Shown here piece after piece: positions 14,718 to 25,398 of a stretch of DNA of 64,000 bases. The DNA is taken from NCBI RefSeq assembly GCF_034653355.1, contig NZ_JAYEER010000004.1:1054001-1118000 (forward strand), in the 5' to 3' direction. The notes beneath the pieces were generated by a model, which saw nothing but the letters and a program-made list of their open reading frames with translations, did no database searches and had not been told where the DNA came from. This DNA comes from Nitrospirillum sp034653355 (GTDB lineage Bacteria > Pseudomonadota > Alphaproteobacteria > Azospirillales > Azospirillaceae). A program made the translations under genes and the position numbers. Every line of letters starts with the position of its first letter. Position 1 is the first letter of the stretch.

Positions 14718-16445
14718 GTGACCTTCAACGGCATTCTTCAGATCGCGGTGTTCGCCGCGATCATCCTGGTCCTGACGCGCCCCCTCGGCGGCTTCATGAC
14801 CCGTGTCTTTTCCGGTGAGCGCACGTTCATCGGCCGCGTCTTCGGCCCCGTCGAGCGCGTCCTCTACCGCGTCTGCGGCGTCGATGAGACGACGGAGCAG
14901 CATTGGCTGACCTATGCCGTCGCCATGATGCTGTTCAACCTGGTGGGCGCCCTGGCGCTGTACGCGCTGATGCGCTTGCAGGCCCTGTTGCCCTTCAATC
15001 CACAGGGTCAGGCGGCGGTGGCGCCGGACCTGTCCTTCAACACCGCCATCAGCTTCGTCACCAACACCAACTGGCAGGCTTACGGCGGCGAGACCACCAT
15101 GGGCTATCTGGTGCAGATGGCGGGCCTGACGGTGCAGAACTTCATGTCCGCCGCCACGGGCATCGTGCTGGCGCTGGCGCTGGTGCGCGGCTTCAGCCGC
15201 CGCGGCGCCCGCACCATCGGCAACTTCTGGGTCGACCTGACCCGCGCCACCCTCTACGTGCTGCTGCCCGCCTGCGTGGTGCTGACCCTGTTCTACGTCT
15301 GGCAGGGCGTGCCGCAGAACCTGGCCGCCTATACCGAGGCGACCACGCTGGAAGGCGCCAAGCAGATCATCGCGCAGGGCCCCGTCGCCTCGCAGCTGGC
15401 CATCAAGATGCTGGGCACCAACGGCGGCGGCTTCTTCAACGCCAACTCCGCCCACCCGTTCGAGAACCCCAACGCCCTGGTCAACCTGGCGCAGATGCTG
15501 AGCATCTTCGCCATCGGCGCCGGCCTGACCAACGTCTTCGGCCGCATGGTGGGCAACGAGCGCCAGGGTTGGGCTATCCTGGCGGCCATGGGCGCCATGT
15601 TCATCGTCGGCGTCGGCGTCTGCTACTGGGCCGAATCCCAGGCCAACCCGCTGTTCGCCGGCCTGCCGGTGGATCAGGCGGTCAGCGCCCTGTCGCCGGG
15701 CGGCAACATGGAGGGCAAGGAGGTGCGCTTCGGCATCGCCAACACCGCCCTGTTCGCCACCATCACCACCGATGCCTCCTGCGGCGCCATCAACGGCTGG
15801 CACGACAGCTTCATGCCCCTGGGCGGCATGGTGCCCCTGGTCAACATGCTGCTGGGCGAGGTCATCGTCGGCGGCGTGGGCGCCGGCCTCTACGGCATCC
15901 TGCTGATGGCGATCATCGCCATGTTCGTGGCCGGCCTGATGGTGGGCCGCACGCCCGAGTATATCGGCAAGAAGCTGGAGGCGAAGGAGGTGAAGATGAC
16001 GGTGCTGGCCATCCTGGCCATGCCGCTGGTCATCCTGGTGTTCAGCGCCATTTCCTCCGCCATTCCGGTGGGTGTCGCCGGCGTCGCCAACAACGGCCCG
16101 CACGGCTTCTCGGAAATCTTCTACGCCTACTCCTCCGGTGCGGCGAACAACGGCAGCGCCTTCGGCGGCCTGTCGGCCAACACGCTCTGGTACAACGTGA
16201 CCCTGGGCGTGACCATGTTCGTGGGCCGCTTCTTCATCATCATCCCGGCCCTGGCCATCGCCGGCGCCCTGGCCGCGAAGAAGTCCGTGCCCGCCTCCGC
16301 CGGCACCTTCCCCACCACCGGCCCGCTGTTCGTCAGCCTGCTGGTGGGCGTGATCCTGATCGTGGGCGGCCTGACCTACTTCCCCGCCGTGGCGCTGGGG
16401 CCGGTGGTCGAGCACCTGCAGATGATGGCCGGCACCACCTACTGA
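14718..16445 (+). CDS. kdpA: KdpA, potassium-binding channel-like subunit
   Basis: The 575-aa multi-span inner-membrane protein is the K+ selectivity subunit of the KdpFABC P-type pump. Pore-loop signatures are visible: TNTNWQAYGGETTMGYLVQMAGL, MLGTNGGGFFNANSAHPFENP, TTDASCGAINGWHDSFMPLGGMVPL and NNGSAFGGLSANT, corresponding to the four pore repeats. Length is near the usual 555-580. The start is a GTG at 14718 with GGAG about 8 bases upstream. It lies 46 bases after kdpF, across the hairpin. Confidence 0.97.
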   Translation: MTFNGILQIAVFAAIILVLTRPLGGFMTRVFSGERTFIGRVFGPVERVLYRVCGVDETTEQHWLTYAVAMMLFNLVGALALYALMRLQALLPFNPQGQAAVAPDLSFNTAISFVTNTNWQAYGGETTMGYLVQMAGLTVQNFMSAATGIVLALALVRGFSRRGARTIGNFWVDLTRATLYVLLPACVVLTLFYVWQGVPQNLAAYTEATTLEGAKQIIAQGPVASQLAIKMLGTNGGGFFNANSAHPFENPNALVNLAQMLSIFAIGAGLTNVFGRMVGNERQGWAILAAMGAMFIVGVGVCYWAESQANPLFAGLPVDQAVSALSPGGNMEGKEVRFGIANTALFATITTDASCGAINGWHDSFMPLGGMVPLVNMLLGEVIVGGVGAGLYGILLMAIIAMFVAGLMVGRTPEYIGKKLEAKEVKMTVLAILAMPLVILVFSAISSAIPVGVAGVANNGPHGFSEIFYAYSSGAANNGSAFGGLSANTLWYNVTLGVTMFVGRFFIIIPALAIAGALAAKKSVPASAGTFPTTGPLFVSLLVGVILIVGGLTYFPAVALGPVVEHLQMMAGTTY

Positions 16446-16497
16446 CCCCCGGGTAGAAGCCTTGCACTGGCGTCATCCGTTCTTCGGAGATTTTGAG

Positions 16498-18651
16498 ATG
16501 TCATCCCCTTCCGTGTTCCACCCGGGGCAGCAGCCGGCCCCCCAGCCGGCGCCGGCGTCGACCCGCCGGTCGACGAAGTCCACGCTGCTGGATCCCGCCA
16601 TCCTGGGCCCGGCGGTCAAGGCCAGCTTCACCAAGCTGAACCCCGCCACCCTGGTGCGTAACCCCGTCATGTTCCTGGTGGCGGCGGTGGCCCTGCTGAC
16701 CACCGTGCTGCTGGCCCGCGACCTGGCCACCGGCGCCCAGGGCACCGGCTTCTCCTTCCAGATCGTGCTGTGGCTGTGGTTCACGGTGCTGTTCGCCAAC
16801 TTCGCCGAAGCCGTGGCCGAGGGCCGGGGCAAAGCCCAGGCCGACAGCCTGCGCAAGACCCGCACCGAGACGGTGGCCAAGCGCCTGACCGGCCCCATGG
16901 TCGCCAGGGGGGCGGCCGTCACCAGCTTTCAGACGGTGGGGGCCGCCGACCTGAAGGTGGGTGACCACGTGGTGGTCGACGCCGGCGACATCATCCCCAG
17001 CGATGGTGAGATCGTCGACGGCATCGCCACCGTGGACGAGTCCGCCATCACCGGTGAATCGGCACCCGTGATCCGCGAAAGCGGCGGCGACCGCTCGGCC
17101 GTCACCGGCGGCACCCGCGTGCTGTCGGACCGCATCATCGTCCGCATCACGGCGGCGCAAGGCTCCACCTTCCTTGACCGCATGATCGCGCTGGTCGAGG
17201 GGGCGGAGCGGCAGAAGACCCCCAACGAGATCGCGCTCAACATCCTGCTGGTGGGCATGAGCCTGATCTTCATCCTGGCGGTCGTCACCATCCCGGGCTT
17301 CGCGGCCTACGCCGGCGGCACGGTGTCGGTGGTGGTGCTGGTGGCGCTGTTCGTCACCCTGATCCCCACCACCATCGGCGCCCTGCTGTCCGCCATCGGC
17401 ATCGCCGGCATGGACCGCCTGGTGCGCTTCAACGTCCTGGCCATGTCCGGCCGCGCGGTGGAGGCGGCGGGCGACGTCGATACCCTGCTGCTGGACAAGA
17501 CCGGCACCATCACCCTGGGCAACCGCCACGCCGCCGAGTTCATCCCTGTCTCGGGCGTGACCGACAAGGAACTGGCGGAGGCCGCGCAGCTGTCGTCGCT
17601 GAGCGACGAGACGCCAGAGGGCCGCTCCATCGTCGTGCTGGCCAAGGAGAAGTATGGCCTGCGCGGCAAGGACATGGGCCACCTGAACGCCCGCTTCGTC
17701 CCCTTCGCGGCGCAGACCCGCATGAGCGGTGTCGATCTGATTGGGGTGAATGGGGACGGCGGCATCCAGATCCGCAAGGGCGCGGTTGACGCCGTGCTGC
17801 GCCACGTGACGGCCCTGCGGGGCAGCCAGCCGGTGCGCCATCCGGAGCTGGAGGCCATCACCGAGCGCATCGCCAAGGCCGGCGGCACGCCGCTGGCCGT
17901 AGTGCGCAACGACCGGGTGCTGGGCGTCATCCACCTGAAGGACATCGTCAAGGGCGGCATCCGCGACCGCTTCGCCGAACTGCGCCGCATGGGCATCCGC
18001 ACGGTGATGATCACGGGCGACAACCCGCTGACCGCCGCCGCCATCGCGGCCGAGGCGGGCGTGGACGACTTCCTGGCCCAGGCCACGCCGGAGGACAAGC
18101 TGGCCCTGATCCGCAAGGAACAGGCCGAGGGCCGCCTGGTCGCCATGTGCGGCGACGGCACCAACGACGCCCCGGCCCTGGCCCAGGCGGACGTGGGCGT
18201 GGCCATGAACACCGGCACCCAGGCCGCCCGCGAGGCCGGCAACATGGTGGACCTGGACAGCGACCCGACGAAGCTGATCGAGATCGTCGGCATCGGCAAG
18301 CAGCTGCTGATGACCCGCGGCGCGTTGACGACCTTCTCCATCGCCAATGACGTGGCCAAGTACTTCGCCATCATCCCGGCGATGTTCGCGGGCCTGTACC
18401 CGGCGCTGAACGCCCTGAACATCATGCACCTGGCCACACCGCAGTCGGCCATCCTGTCGGCCATCATCTTCAACGCCCTGGTCATCATCGCGCTGATCCC
18501 GCTGGCCCTGAAGGGCGTGCGGTACCGCGCCCTGCCGGCTGCCAGCCTGCTGTCGCGCAACATGCTGGTCTATGGCCTGGGCGGCATCATCATCCCCTTC
18601 ATCGGCATCAAGGCCATCGACATGGTCGTGACCGCCGTCGGCCTGGCCTAA
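16498..18651 (+). CDS. kdpB: KdpB, P-type ATPase catalytic subunit
   Basis: The 717-aa subunit hydrolyses ATP to drive K+ uptake. The actuator TGES motif (ITGESAPV), the phosphorylation site LLLDKTGTIT with Asp333, and the hinge MCGDGTNDAPALAQADVG are all intact, as are the hydrophobic segments. The N-terminal 35 residues are Pro/Ala/Ser-rich. ATG at 16498 is preferred over the frame from 16462 because GGAGA lies 8 bases upstream. It follows kdpA by 52 bases. Confidence 0.97.
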   Translation: MSSPSVFHPGQQPAPQPAPASTRRSTKSTLLDPAILGPAVKASFTKLNPATLVRNPVMFLVAAVALLTTVLLARDLATGAQGTGFSFQIVLWLWFTVLFANFAEAVAEGRGKAQADSLRKTRTETVAKRLTGPMVARGAAVTSFQTVGAADLKVGDHVVVDAGDIIPSDGEIVDGIATVDESAITGESAPVIRESGGDRSAVTGGTRVLSDRIIVRITAAQGSTFLDRMIALVEGAERQKTPNEIALNILLVGMSLIFILAVVTIPGFAAYAGGTVSVVVLVALFVTLIPTTIGALLSAIGIAGMDRLVRFNVLAMSGRAVEAAGDVDTLLLDKTGTITLGNRHAAEFIPVSGVTDKELAEAAQLSSLSDETPEGRSIVVLAKEKYGLRGKDMGHLNARFVPFAAQTRMSGVDLIGVNGDGGIQIRKGAVDAVLRHVTALRGSQPVRHPELEAITERIAKAGGTPLAVVRNDRVLGVIHLKDIVKGGIRDRFAELRRMGIRTVMITGDNPLTAAAIAAEAGVDDFLAQATPEDKLALIRKEQAEGRLVAMCGDGTNDAPALAQADVGVAMNTGTQAAREAGNMVDLDSDPTKLIEIVGIGKQLLMTRGALTTFSIANDVAKYFAIIPAMFAGLYPALNALNIMHLATPQSAILSAIIFNALVIIALIPLALKGVRYRALPAASLLSRNMLVYGLGGIIIPFIGIKAIDMVVTAVGLA

Positions 18652-18667
18652 AGGAGGCCCGAGAGCC

Positions 18668-19279
18668 ATGCTCAAGCAAATCCGTCCGGCCATCTCGCTG
18701 GCCGTCTTCTTCACCGTCGTCTGCGGCCTGATCTATCCCCTGGGCATGACCGGAATCGCCCGCGTCCTGTTCCCGCACCAGGCCAACGGCAGCCTGATCA
18801 CCGCCAAGGACGGCACGGTCGTCGGGTCCACCCTGATCGGGCAGAACTTCACGTCGGAGAAGTACTTCTGGGGCCGCCCGTCGGTGACCACCGACACCGA
18901 CCCCAACGACAGCACCAAGACCGTCGCCGCCCCCTACAACGCCGCCAACTCCATGGGTTCCAACCTGGGTCCTACCTCCAAGGCGCTGGTCGATCGCATC
19001 GCCGGTGACGCGGAGAAGTATGGCGCCACCAAGGACCACCCTGTGCCGGTGGACCTGGTGACCGCGTCGGCCAGCGGCCTGGACCCCGACATCTCGCCCG
19101 CCGGCGCCTATTACCAGGTGGCGCGCGTGGCGAAGGCGAGGGGCATGACCGAGGCCGCCGTGCGCGGCCTGGTGGACGCCCATGTCGAGGGCCGCCTGCT
19201 GGGCCTGATCGGGGAGCCGCACGTGAACGTCCTGGCGCTGAACCGCGCCCTGGACGCGGCGCACCCATCAGGTAACTGA
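18668..19279 (+). CDS. kdpC: KdpC, assembly/ATP-affinity subunit
   Basis: This 203-aa protein has one N-terminal membrane span (ISLAVFFTVVCGLIYPLGMTGIA) and a periplasmic domain. Family motifs are IGQNFTSEKYFWGRPS, SNLGPTSKAL, VPVDLVTASASGLDPDISP and LLGLIGEPHVNVLALN. KdpC binds KdpA/B and raises ATP affinity. AGGAGG lies 10 bases before the ATG, in the 16-base gap after kdpB. Confidence 0.96.
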   Translation: MLKQIRPAISLAVFFTVVCGLIYPLGMTGIARVLFPHQANGSLITAKDGTVVGSTLIGQNFTSEKYFWGRPSVTTDTDPNDSTKTVAAPYNAANSMGSNLGPTSKALVDRIAGDAEKYGATKDHPVPVDLVTASASGLDPDISPAGAYYQVARVAKARGMTEAAVRGLVDAHVEGRLLGLIGEPHVNVLALNRALDAAHPSGN

Positions 19280-19313
19280 TTGTCTTAAAGGGAAAAGCTC
19301 GCCGCTTCGGATC

Positions 19314-19337
19314 CGTTGGCGCTATTGTCGGCCAACG
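19314..19337 (+). promoter_or_regulatory. Inverted repeat between kdpC and kdpD
   Basis: CGTTGGC (19314-19320) and GCCAACG (19331-19337) form a perfect 7-bp inverted repeat in the 110-base gap. It could be an RNA hairpin separating structural from regulatory genes, or a protein binding site for a separate kdpDE promoter. Confidence 0.35.
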
Positions 19338-19389
19338 TTCCGGGGCGGCGGCTTTTGCCGTTTGCGCTTGGGCCTTCGAAAGACCACCC

Positions 19390-22092
<2,703 letters not shown>

Positions 22093-22102
22093 GGTCGAGA
22101 TC

Positions 22103-22804
22103 ATGAGCAAACCCCATCGCATCCTGGTGATCGAGGACGAGGTGGCCATCCGCCGCCTGCTGCGCGCCGTGCTGGCCCCCCAAGGCTGGACCTTGGTGGA
22201 GGCGGCGACGGCGCAGGAGGGGCTGGTGCAGGCGCGCCTGCCGGGCGTGGACCTCATCCTGCTGGATCTGGGACTGCCCGACGGCGACGGCCTGGATCTG
22301 GTGGGCAAGCTGAAGGCCGAGCGCCCCACGCCCATCATCATCCTGTCCAGCCGCGACCAGGAGGAGGACAAGGTGGCGGCACTGGACCTGGGCGCCGACG
22401 ACTATGTCACCAAGCCTTTCGGCACGGCGGAGCTGATGGCCCGCATCCGCGCGGCCCTGCGCCATGCCGTGCAGCAGCAGGGCGGCCGGTCGGTGGTGAC
22501 CGCCGGCGGGCTGGCCATCGACCTCATCAACCGGCAGGTCACACGGGGCGAGGAAAAGCTGCACCTGTCGCCCACGGAGTTCGACCTGCTGCGCTTCCTG
22601 GCGGCGCACGCCGGCAAGATCCTGACCCACCGGCAAATCCTCAAGGAAGTCTGGGGGCCCGCCAAGGAAGACGAGGTGCAGTACTTGCGGGTCTATATCC
22701 GCATGCTGCGCCAGAAGATTGAAAGCGACCCCAACGCGCCGGGAATCATTCAGACGGAACCCGGCATCGGCTACCGCCTGGTCATTAGCGACGAATCCCT
22801 TTGA
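22103..22804 (+). CDS. kdpE: KdpE, OmpR-family response regulator
   Basis: The 233-aa regulator has a receiver domain (ILVIEDEVAIRRLL, phospho-acceptor Asp55 in LLDLGLPDGD, Lys in TKPFGTAEL) and a winged-helix output domain (HLSPTEFDLLRFLAAHAGKILTH, VQYLRVYIRMLRQKIE). It activates kdpFABC transcription. It lies 10 bases after kdpD in the same transcript. ATG at 22103 is chosen for family alignment; the longer frame overlaps kdpD. Confidence 0.95.
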   Translation: MSKPHRILVIEDEVAIRRLLRAVLAPQGWTLVEAATAQEGLVQARLPGVDLILLDLGLPDGDGLDLVGKLKAERPTPIIILSSRDQEEDKVAALDLGADDYVTKPFGTAELMARIRAALRHAVQQQGGRSVVTAGGLAIDLINRQVTRGEEKLHLSPTEFDLLRFLAAHAGKILTHRQILKEVWGPAKEDEVQYLRVYIRMLRQKIESDPNAPGIIQTEPGIGYRLVISDESL

Positions 22805-22947
22805 TTCGATAGGGATCTTAAGGAAACGAATCATGGACGGGCATCCATACCCTGCGGGCAGGCGCGTTATGCTGTCGCAGTTGGGGCTTCCCAAAGCCCC
22901 CGAGATCGCTTATTTGACGGCCATCGGTCACCAGTACGGTTGTTTTC

Positions 22948-23523
22948 ATGCTCCGCTCCAGCGTGGCGTCCCGATGGGCCTTCGCCGCTCCCAAGGTCGC
23001 TGACGTCATGGCGTCGATCGCATCCGATCCGTCATCGGCTCCCACTAGCGGCCCCACCGGCGCCGGTTCCTCCTTGGCGCCGTCCTCCGTCGGGCTGGGC
23101 GTCACGGCGGCCTCCAAGGACGCCGTCCTGAAGGAAATCGCCCTGCGCATCGCCGCCGCCGGCGCGCTGGATGTCGGTGCCGTCCTGGACGATCTGCGCG
23201 CCCGTGAGGCGCTGGGCTCCACCGGCGTGGGCGCCGGCATCGCCATCCCCCACGCCCGCTTCAGCAGCATCAGCCGCCCCATCGGCGCCTTCGTCCGCTT
23301 GGCCAAGCCGGTGGAGTTCGAGGCCATCGACGGTGCGCCCGTGGATCTGGTCTTCGGCCTGCTCACCCCCGTCCATTGCGGCAACGCCCATCTGCAAGCC
23401 CTGGCCCGCATCAGCCGCGCCCTGCGCACCCCCGGTCTGGCCGCCACCCTGCGCGCCGCGCCGGATGCTCTGTCCCTGCACGCCCTGGTCGCCCCCATCC
23501 TGGATGCCGGGGCCGCCTGCTGA
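22948..23523 (+). CDS. PTS IIA-like (PtsN/fructose-type) regulatory protein
   Basis: The C-terminal 140 residues form a PTS EIIA type-2 domain. They include LKEIALRIAAAGALD, the active-site loop GIAIPHARFSSI with the phospho-accepting His, and the strand VDLVFGLLTPVHCGNAHLQALARISRAL. Such proteins act in the nitrogen-PTS regulatory cascade, and PtsN is known to influence KdpD in E. coli, which makes its place after kdpDE suggestive. The N-terminal 50 residues are low-complexity. The start is uncertain between 22948 and ATG 23008; neither has a strong site. Confidence 0.8.
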   Translation: MLRSSVASRWAFAAPKVADVMASIASDPSSAPTSGPTGAGSSLAPSSVGLGVTAASKDAVLKEIALRIAAAGALDVGAVLDDLRAREALGSTGVGAGIAIPHARFSSISRPIGAFVRLAKPVEFEAIDGAPVDLVFGLLTPVHCGNAHLQALARISRALRTPGLAATLRAAPDALSLHALVAPILDAGAAC

Positions 23524-23555
23524 GGTCACCGTTTTTTCGGTCACCGTTTTTTTTC
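23524..23555 (+). repeat. Tandem 15-base repeat with T-runs
   Basis: The unit GGTCACCGTTTTTTC occurs twice in tandem just after the PtsN-like stop codon; the second copy has two extra Ts. The T-runs could help transcription stop, but there is no adjacent strong stem. Confidence 0.6.
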
Positions 23556-23646
23556 GGGACACATGCGGCCGCTGAATTGAGCCGCATCAAGGACGCGCTC
23601 CGGCCTTGAGCCCATGATGGCCCCATCCCAACCGGAGGATGCCGTC

Positions 23647-24435
23647 ATGACCGCGCCCGCCCCGACCTTAGAGATTTTCAAGCCCACCGCCGTTCGCCAG
23701 ATCATGACGCCGGGCGTCCTGACCGTTCGCCCGGACACGCCCCTGGTCGACGCCTTGCGCCTGATGGTGCGCAATCGCATCAGCGGCCTGCCCGTAGTGG
23801 AGGATGACGTCGCCGCCGATGGTGGCGGCTGCCGCGTCGTCGGCGTCCTGACCGAGGGCGACCTGATGCGCCGGGCCGAAACGGGGACCGAGGTCCACGA
23901 CCGCTGGTGGCAGCGCATGTTCACCACCCCGGGCGACCAGGCGGACCAGTACAGCAAGATGCACGGCCGCCGGGTGGCGGAGGTGATGACCCGCGACGTC
24001 CTGACCGTGGAAGTGGACGACGACATCGCCACCGCCGTCGCCCTGATGGATGGCCGCAAGGTGAAGCGGCTGCCGGTGCTGGCCCACGGCCACCTGGCCG
24101 GTGTCATCAGCCGCGCCGACGTGGTGCGGGCCCTGCTGCACACCTTCGACCTGGCCACCCCTCCGGGGGAGGAGCCGCCGCTGCTGGACGCCGAAATCCG
24201 CTACCGTCTGCTGATGGAATTGGCCGACAAGCGCTGGTGGGCCGACAGCCGAGTGGACGTGGTGGTGGAAAACGGCGTCGTCACCCTGACCGGCGCCGTC
24301 TATGACGCCCGGGTGGCCCAGGCCTTCCGCGTGGTGGCGGAGAACGGTCCCGGCGTGCGGGAGGTGCGCGACCATCTGGTGGTGGCCGAAGGCCTGCCCG
24401 GCTGGGCCGGCGTCGACAACGCCTTCGTGGCTTGA
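23647..24435 (+). CDS. CBS-pair and BON-domain protein
   Basis: The 262-aa cytoplasmic protein has two CBS motifs: VRQIMTPGVLTVRPDTPLVDALRLM and VAEVMTRDVLTVEVDDDIATAVALM, each with the usual LPVV or LPVL strand. A C-terminal BON domain (VDVVVENGVVTLTGAVYDARVAQAFRVVAENGPGVREVRDHLVV) follows. CBS pairs bind adenine nucleotides; BON domains bind membranes or other partners. This architecture is common in alphaproteobacteria, with no settled function. The start at 23647 is preferred because GGAGG lies 8 bases upstream; ATG 23614 is an alternative. Confidence 0.85.
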   Translation: MTAPAPTLEIFKPTAVRQIMTPGVLTVRPDTPLVDALRLMVRNRISGLPVVEDDVAADGGGCRVVGVLTEGDLMRRAETGTEVHDRWWQRMFTTPGDQADQYSKMHGRRVAEVMTRDVLTVEVDDDIATAVALMDGRKVKRLPVLAHGHLAGVISRADVVRALLHTFDLATPPGEEPPLLDAEIRYRLLMELADKRWWADSRVDVVVENGVVTLTGAVYDARVAQAFRVVAENGPGVREVRDHLVVAEGLPGWAGVDNAFVA

Positions 24436-24595
24436 GGCATCTTTCGCCGGGCGGTTCGGCAGATTTTGACCGGCGGCACCCGCCCTTTCCGGTGTCGCCG
24501 GCGGACGACGTTCCTGGAATCAAGGGTTTGGATCTGGCTTAAAAGTTGCATGTTTGTTGTCCGTCACCCATCGATAGATTTGTGGGAGGGGAGCG

Positions 24596-25153
24596 ATGAA
24601 CATGATGCCTGTCATCAATCGCGGGGTCGCCACCGGTGTCAACCACCTTGGGTCGCCCGGCGATGACACCGCCGCCAGGCAGTCGGCGCTGACCCAGATT
24701 TTCGAGGTCGGCGATACCGACAAGGATGGCGTCCTCAGTGCCAAGGAAATTGAGGCCGCCGTCGCGTCCGGACAGGGCGGCAAGGCCGATGCCGACGCGC
24801 TGTTTGGAAAGCTGAGCGCGGATGGCACGAAAACGGTCGATAAGCAGCGCTTCATGTCCAGCTTCCCGGGTGGCAGCCTGACCGGCCCCACCCTGCACCT
24901 CCTGGCACAGACCAAGGACATGACAGACCATGGCTATGTCGAGACCCGGCACCTGGTGTCCTTGGTCAATCCGCGAACGGGGGAGGAGGACGGCGGCGAA
25001 TATCCCTGGATCCCGCCAGAGAAGACTGACCCCGGCGGGCCCGTCGCCCGCGCCAGCCTGGACATGATGTACGGCGCCTTCGGGCAGGTCGTGAACGACG
25101 CCGGCAAGGACATGCTGAAGCAGATGCGGGATAACCAGGCCTTCCTGCCGTGA
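24596..25153 (+). CDS. EF-hand calcium-binding protein of unknown role
   Basis: The 185-aa protein has one canonical EF-hand loop, DTDKDGVLSAKE (about residues 39-50), with Asp at 1, 3 and 5, Gly at 6 and Glu at 12. A degenerate second hand follows (LSADGTKTVDKQRF). No signal peptide or membrane span is seen. The remainder is unrecognised. GGGAGGGGAG lies 2-8 bases before the ATG. It is separated from the glycosidase operon by its own gap and is probably independent of it. Confidence 0.75.
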   Translation: MNMMPVINRGVATGVNHLGSPGDDTAARQSALTQIFEVGDTDKDGVLSAKEIEAAVASGQGGKADADALFGKLSADGTKTVDKQRFMSSFPGGSLTGPTLHLLAQTKDMTDHGYVETRHLVSLVNPRTGEEDGGEYPWIPPEKTDPGGPVARASLDMMYGAFGQVVNDAGKDMLKQMRDNQAFLP

Positions 25154-25229
25154 CCCGTGCGGTAGGGGCGTCGTATGGGGGCGTCATGCGGGGCGTCGTG
25201 CCGGTTCGCCCCCATCATTCCGTGCCCTG

Positions 25230-25258
25230 TTGACATTAACCTGATTACTCAGACAAAT
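25230..25258 (+). promoter_or_regulatory. Candidate promoter of the glycosidase operon
   Basis: TTGACA (25230-25235) is a perfect -35 element. A weak -10, ACAAAT (25253-25258), lies 17 bases on. Predicted transcription starts near 25265, just before or within the XylR-type box. Confidence 0.45.
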
Positions 25259-25267
25259 GGGCGTGGA

Positions 25268-25281
25268 TGTTAGCGCTATCA
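25268..25281 (+). promoter_or_regulatory. XylR-type (LacI family) operator box
   Basis: TGTTAGCGCTATCA differs at one base from the xylose operator TGTTAGCGCTACCA that I recall from Caulobacter crescentus, and resembles the xyl-box of Xanthomonas. It overlaps the expected transcript start of the GH2-GH29-GH31 operon, where a LacI-type repressor would block transcription. No xylR gene is in this window. Confidence 0.55.
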
Positions 25282-25398
25282 CAGGCGCGGTCCACCCGGC
25301 CTGCCGCATGGCGGGCTGGGCGGCCGTGGCTGACCGGTGGCGCCAGAATAAACAAGGGCCCGTTGTGATACGGGAGGCGGGCCCAGGGAGTCAGAGTG

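Noticed and set aside
14556..18714. Very long minus-strand frames (619 and 737 aa) opposite kdpA and kdpB
   Set aside because: They arise from the GC-skewed third positions of the kdp genes; the translations are His/Gln/Asp/Gly-rich with no domain, and kdpA/kdpB are unambiguous.
22880..22900. GGGGCTT/AAGCCCC hairpin after kdpE as a terminator
   Set aside because: Stem of only 7 bp and no T-run on either strand.
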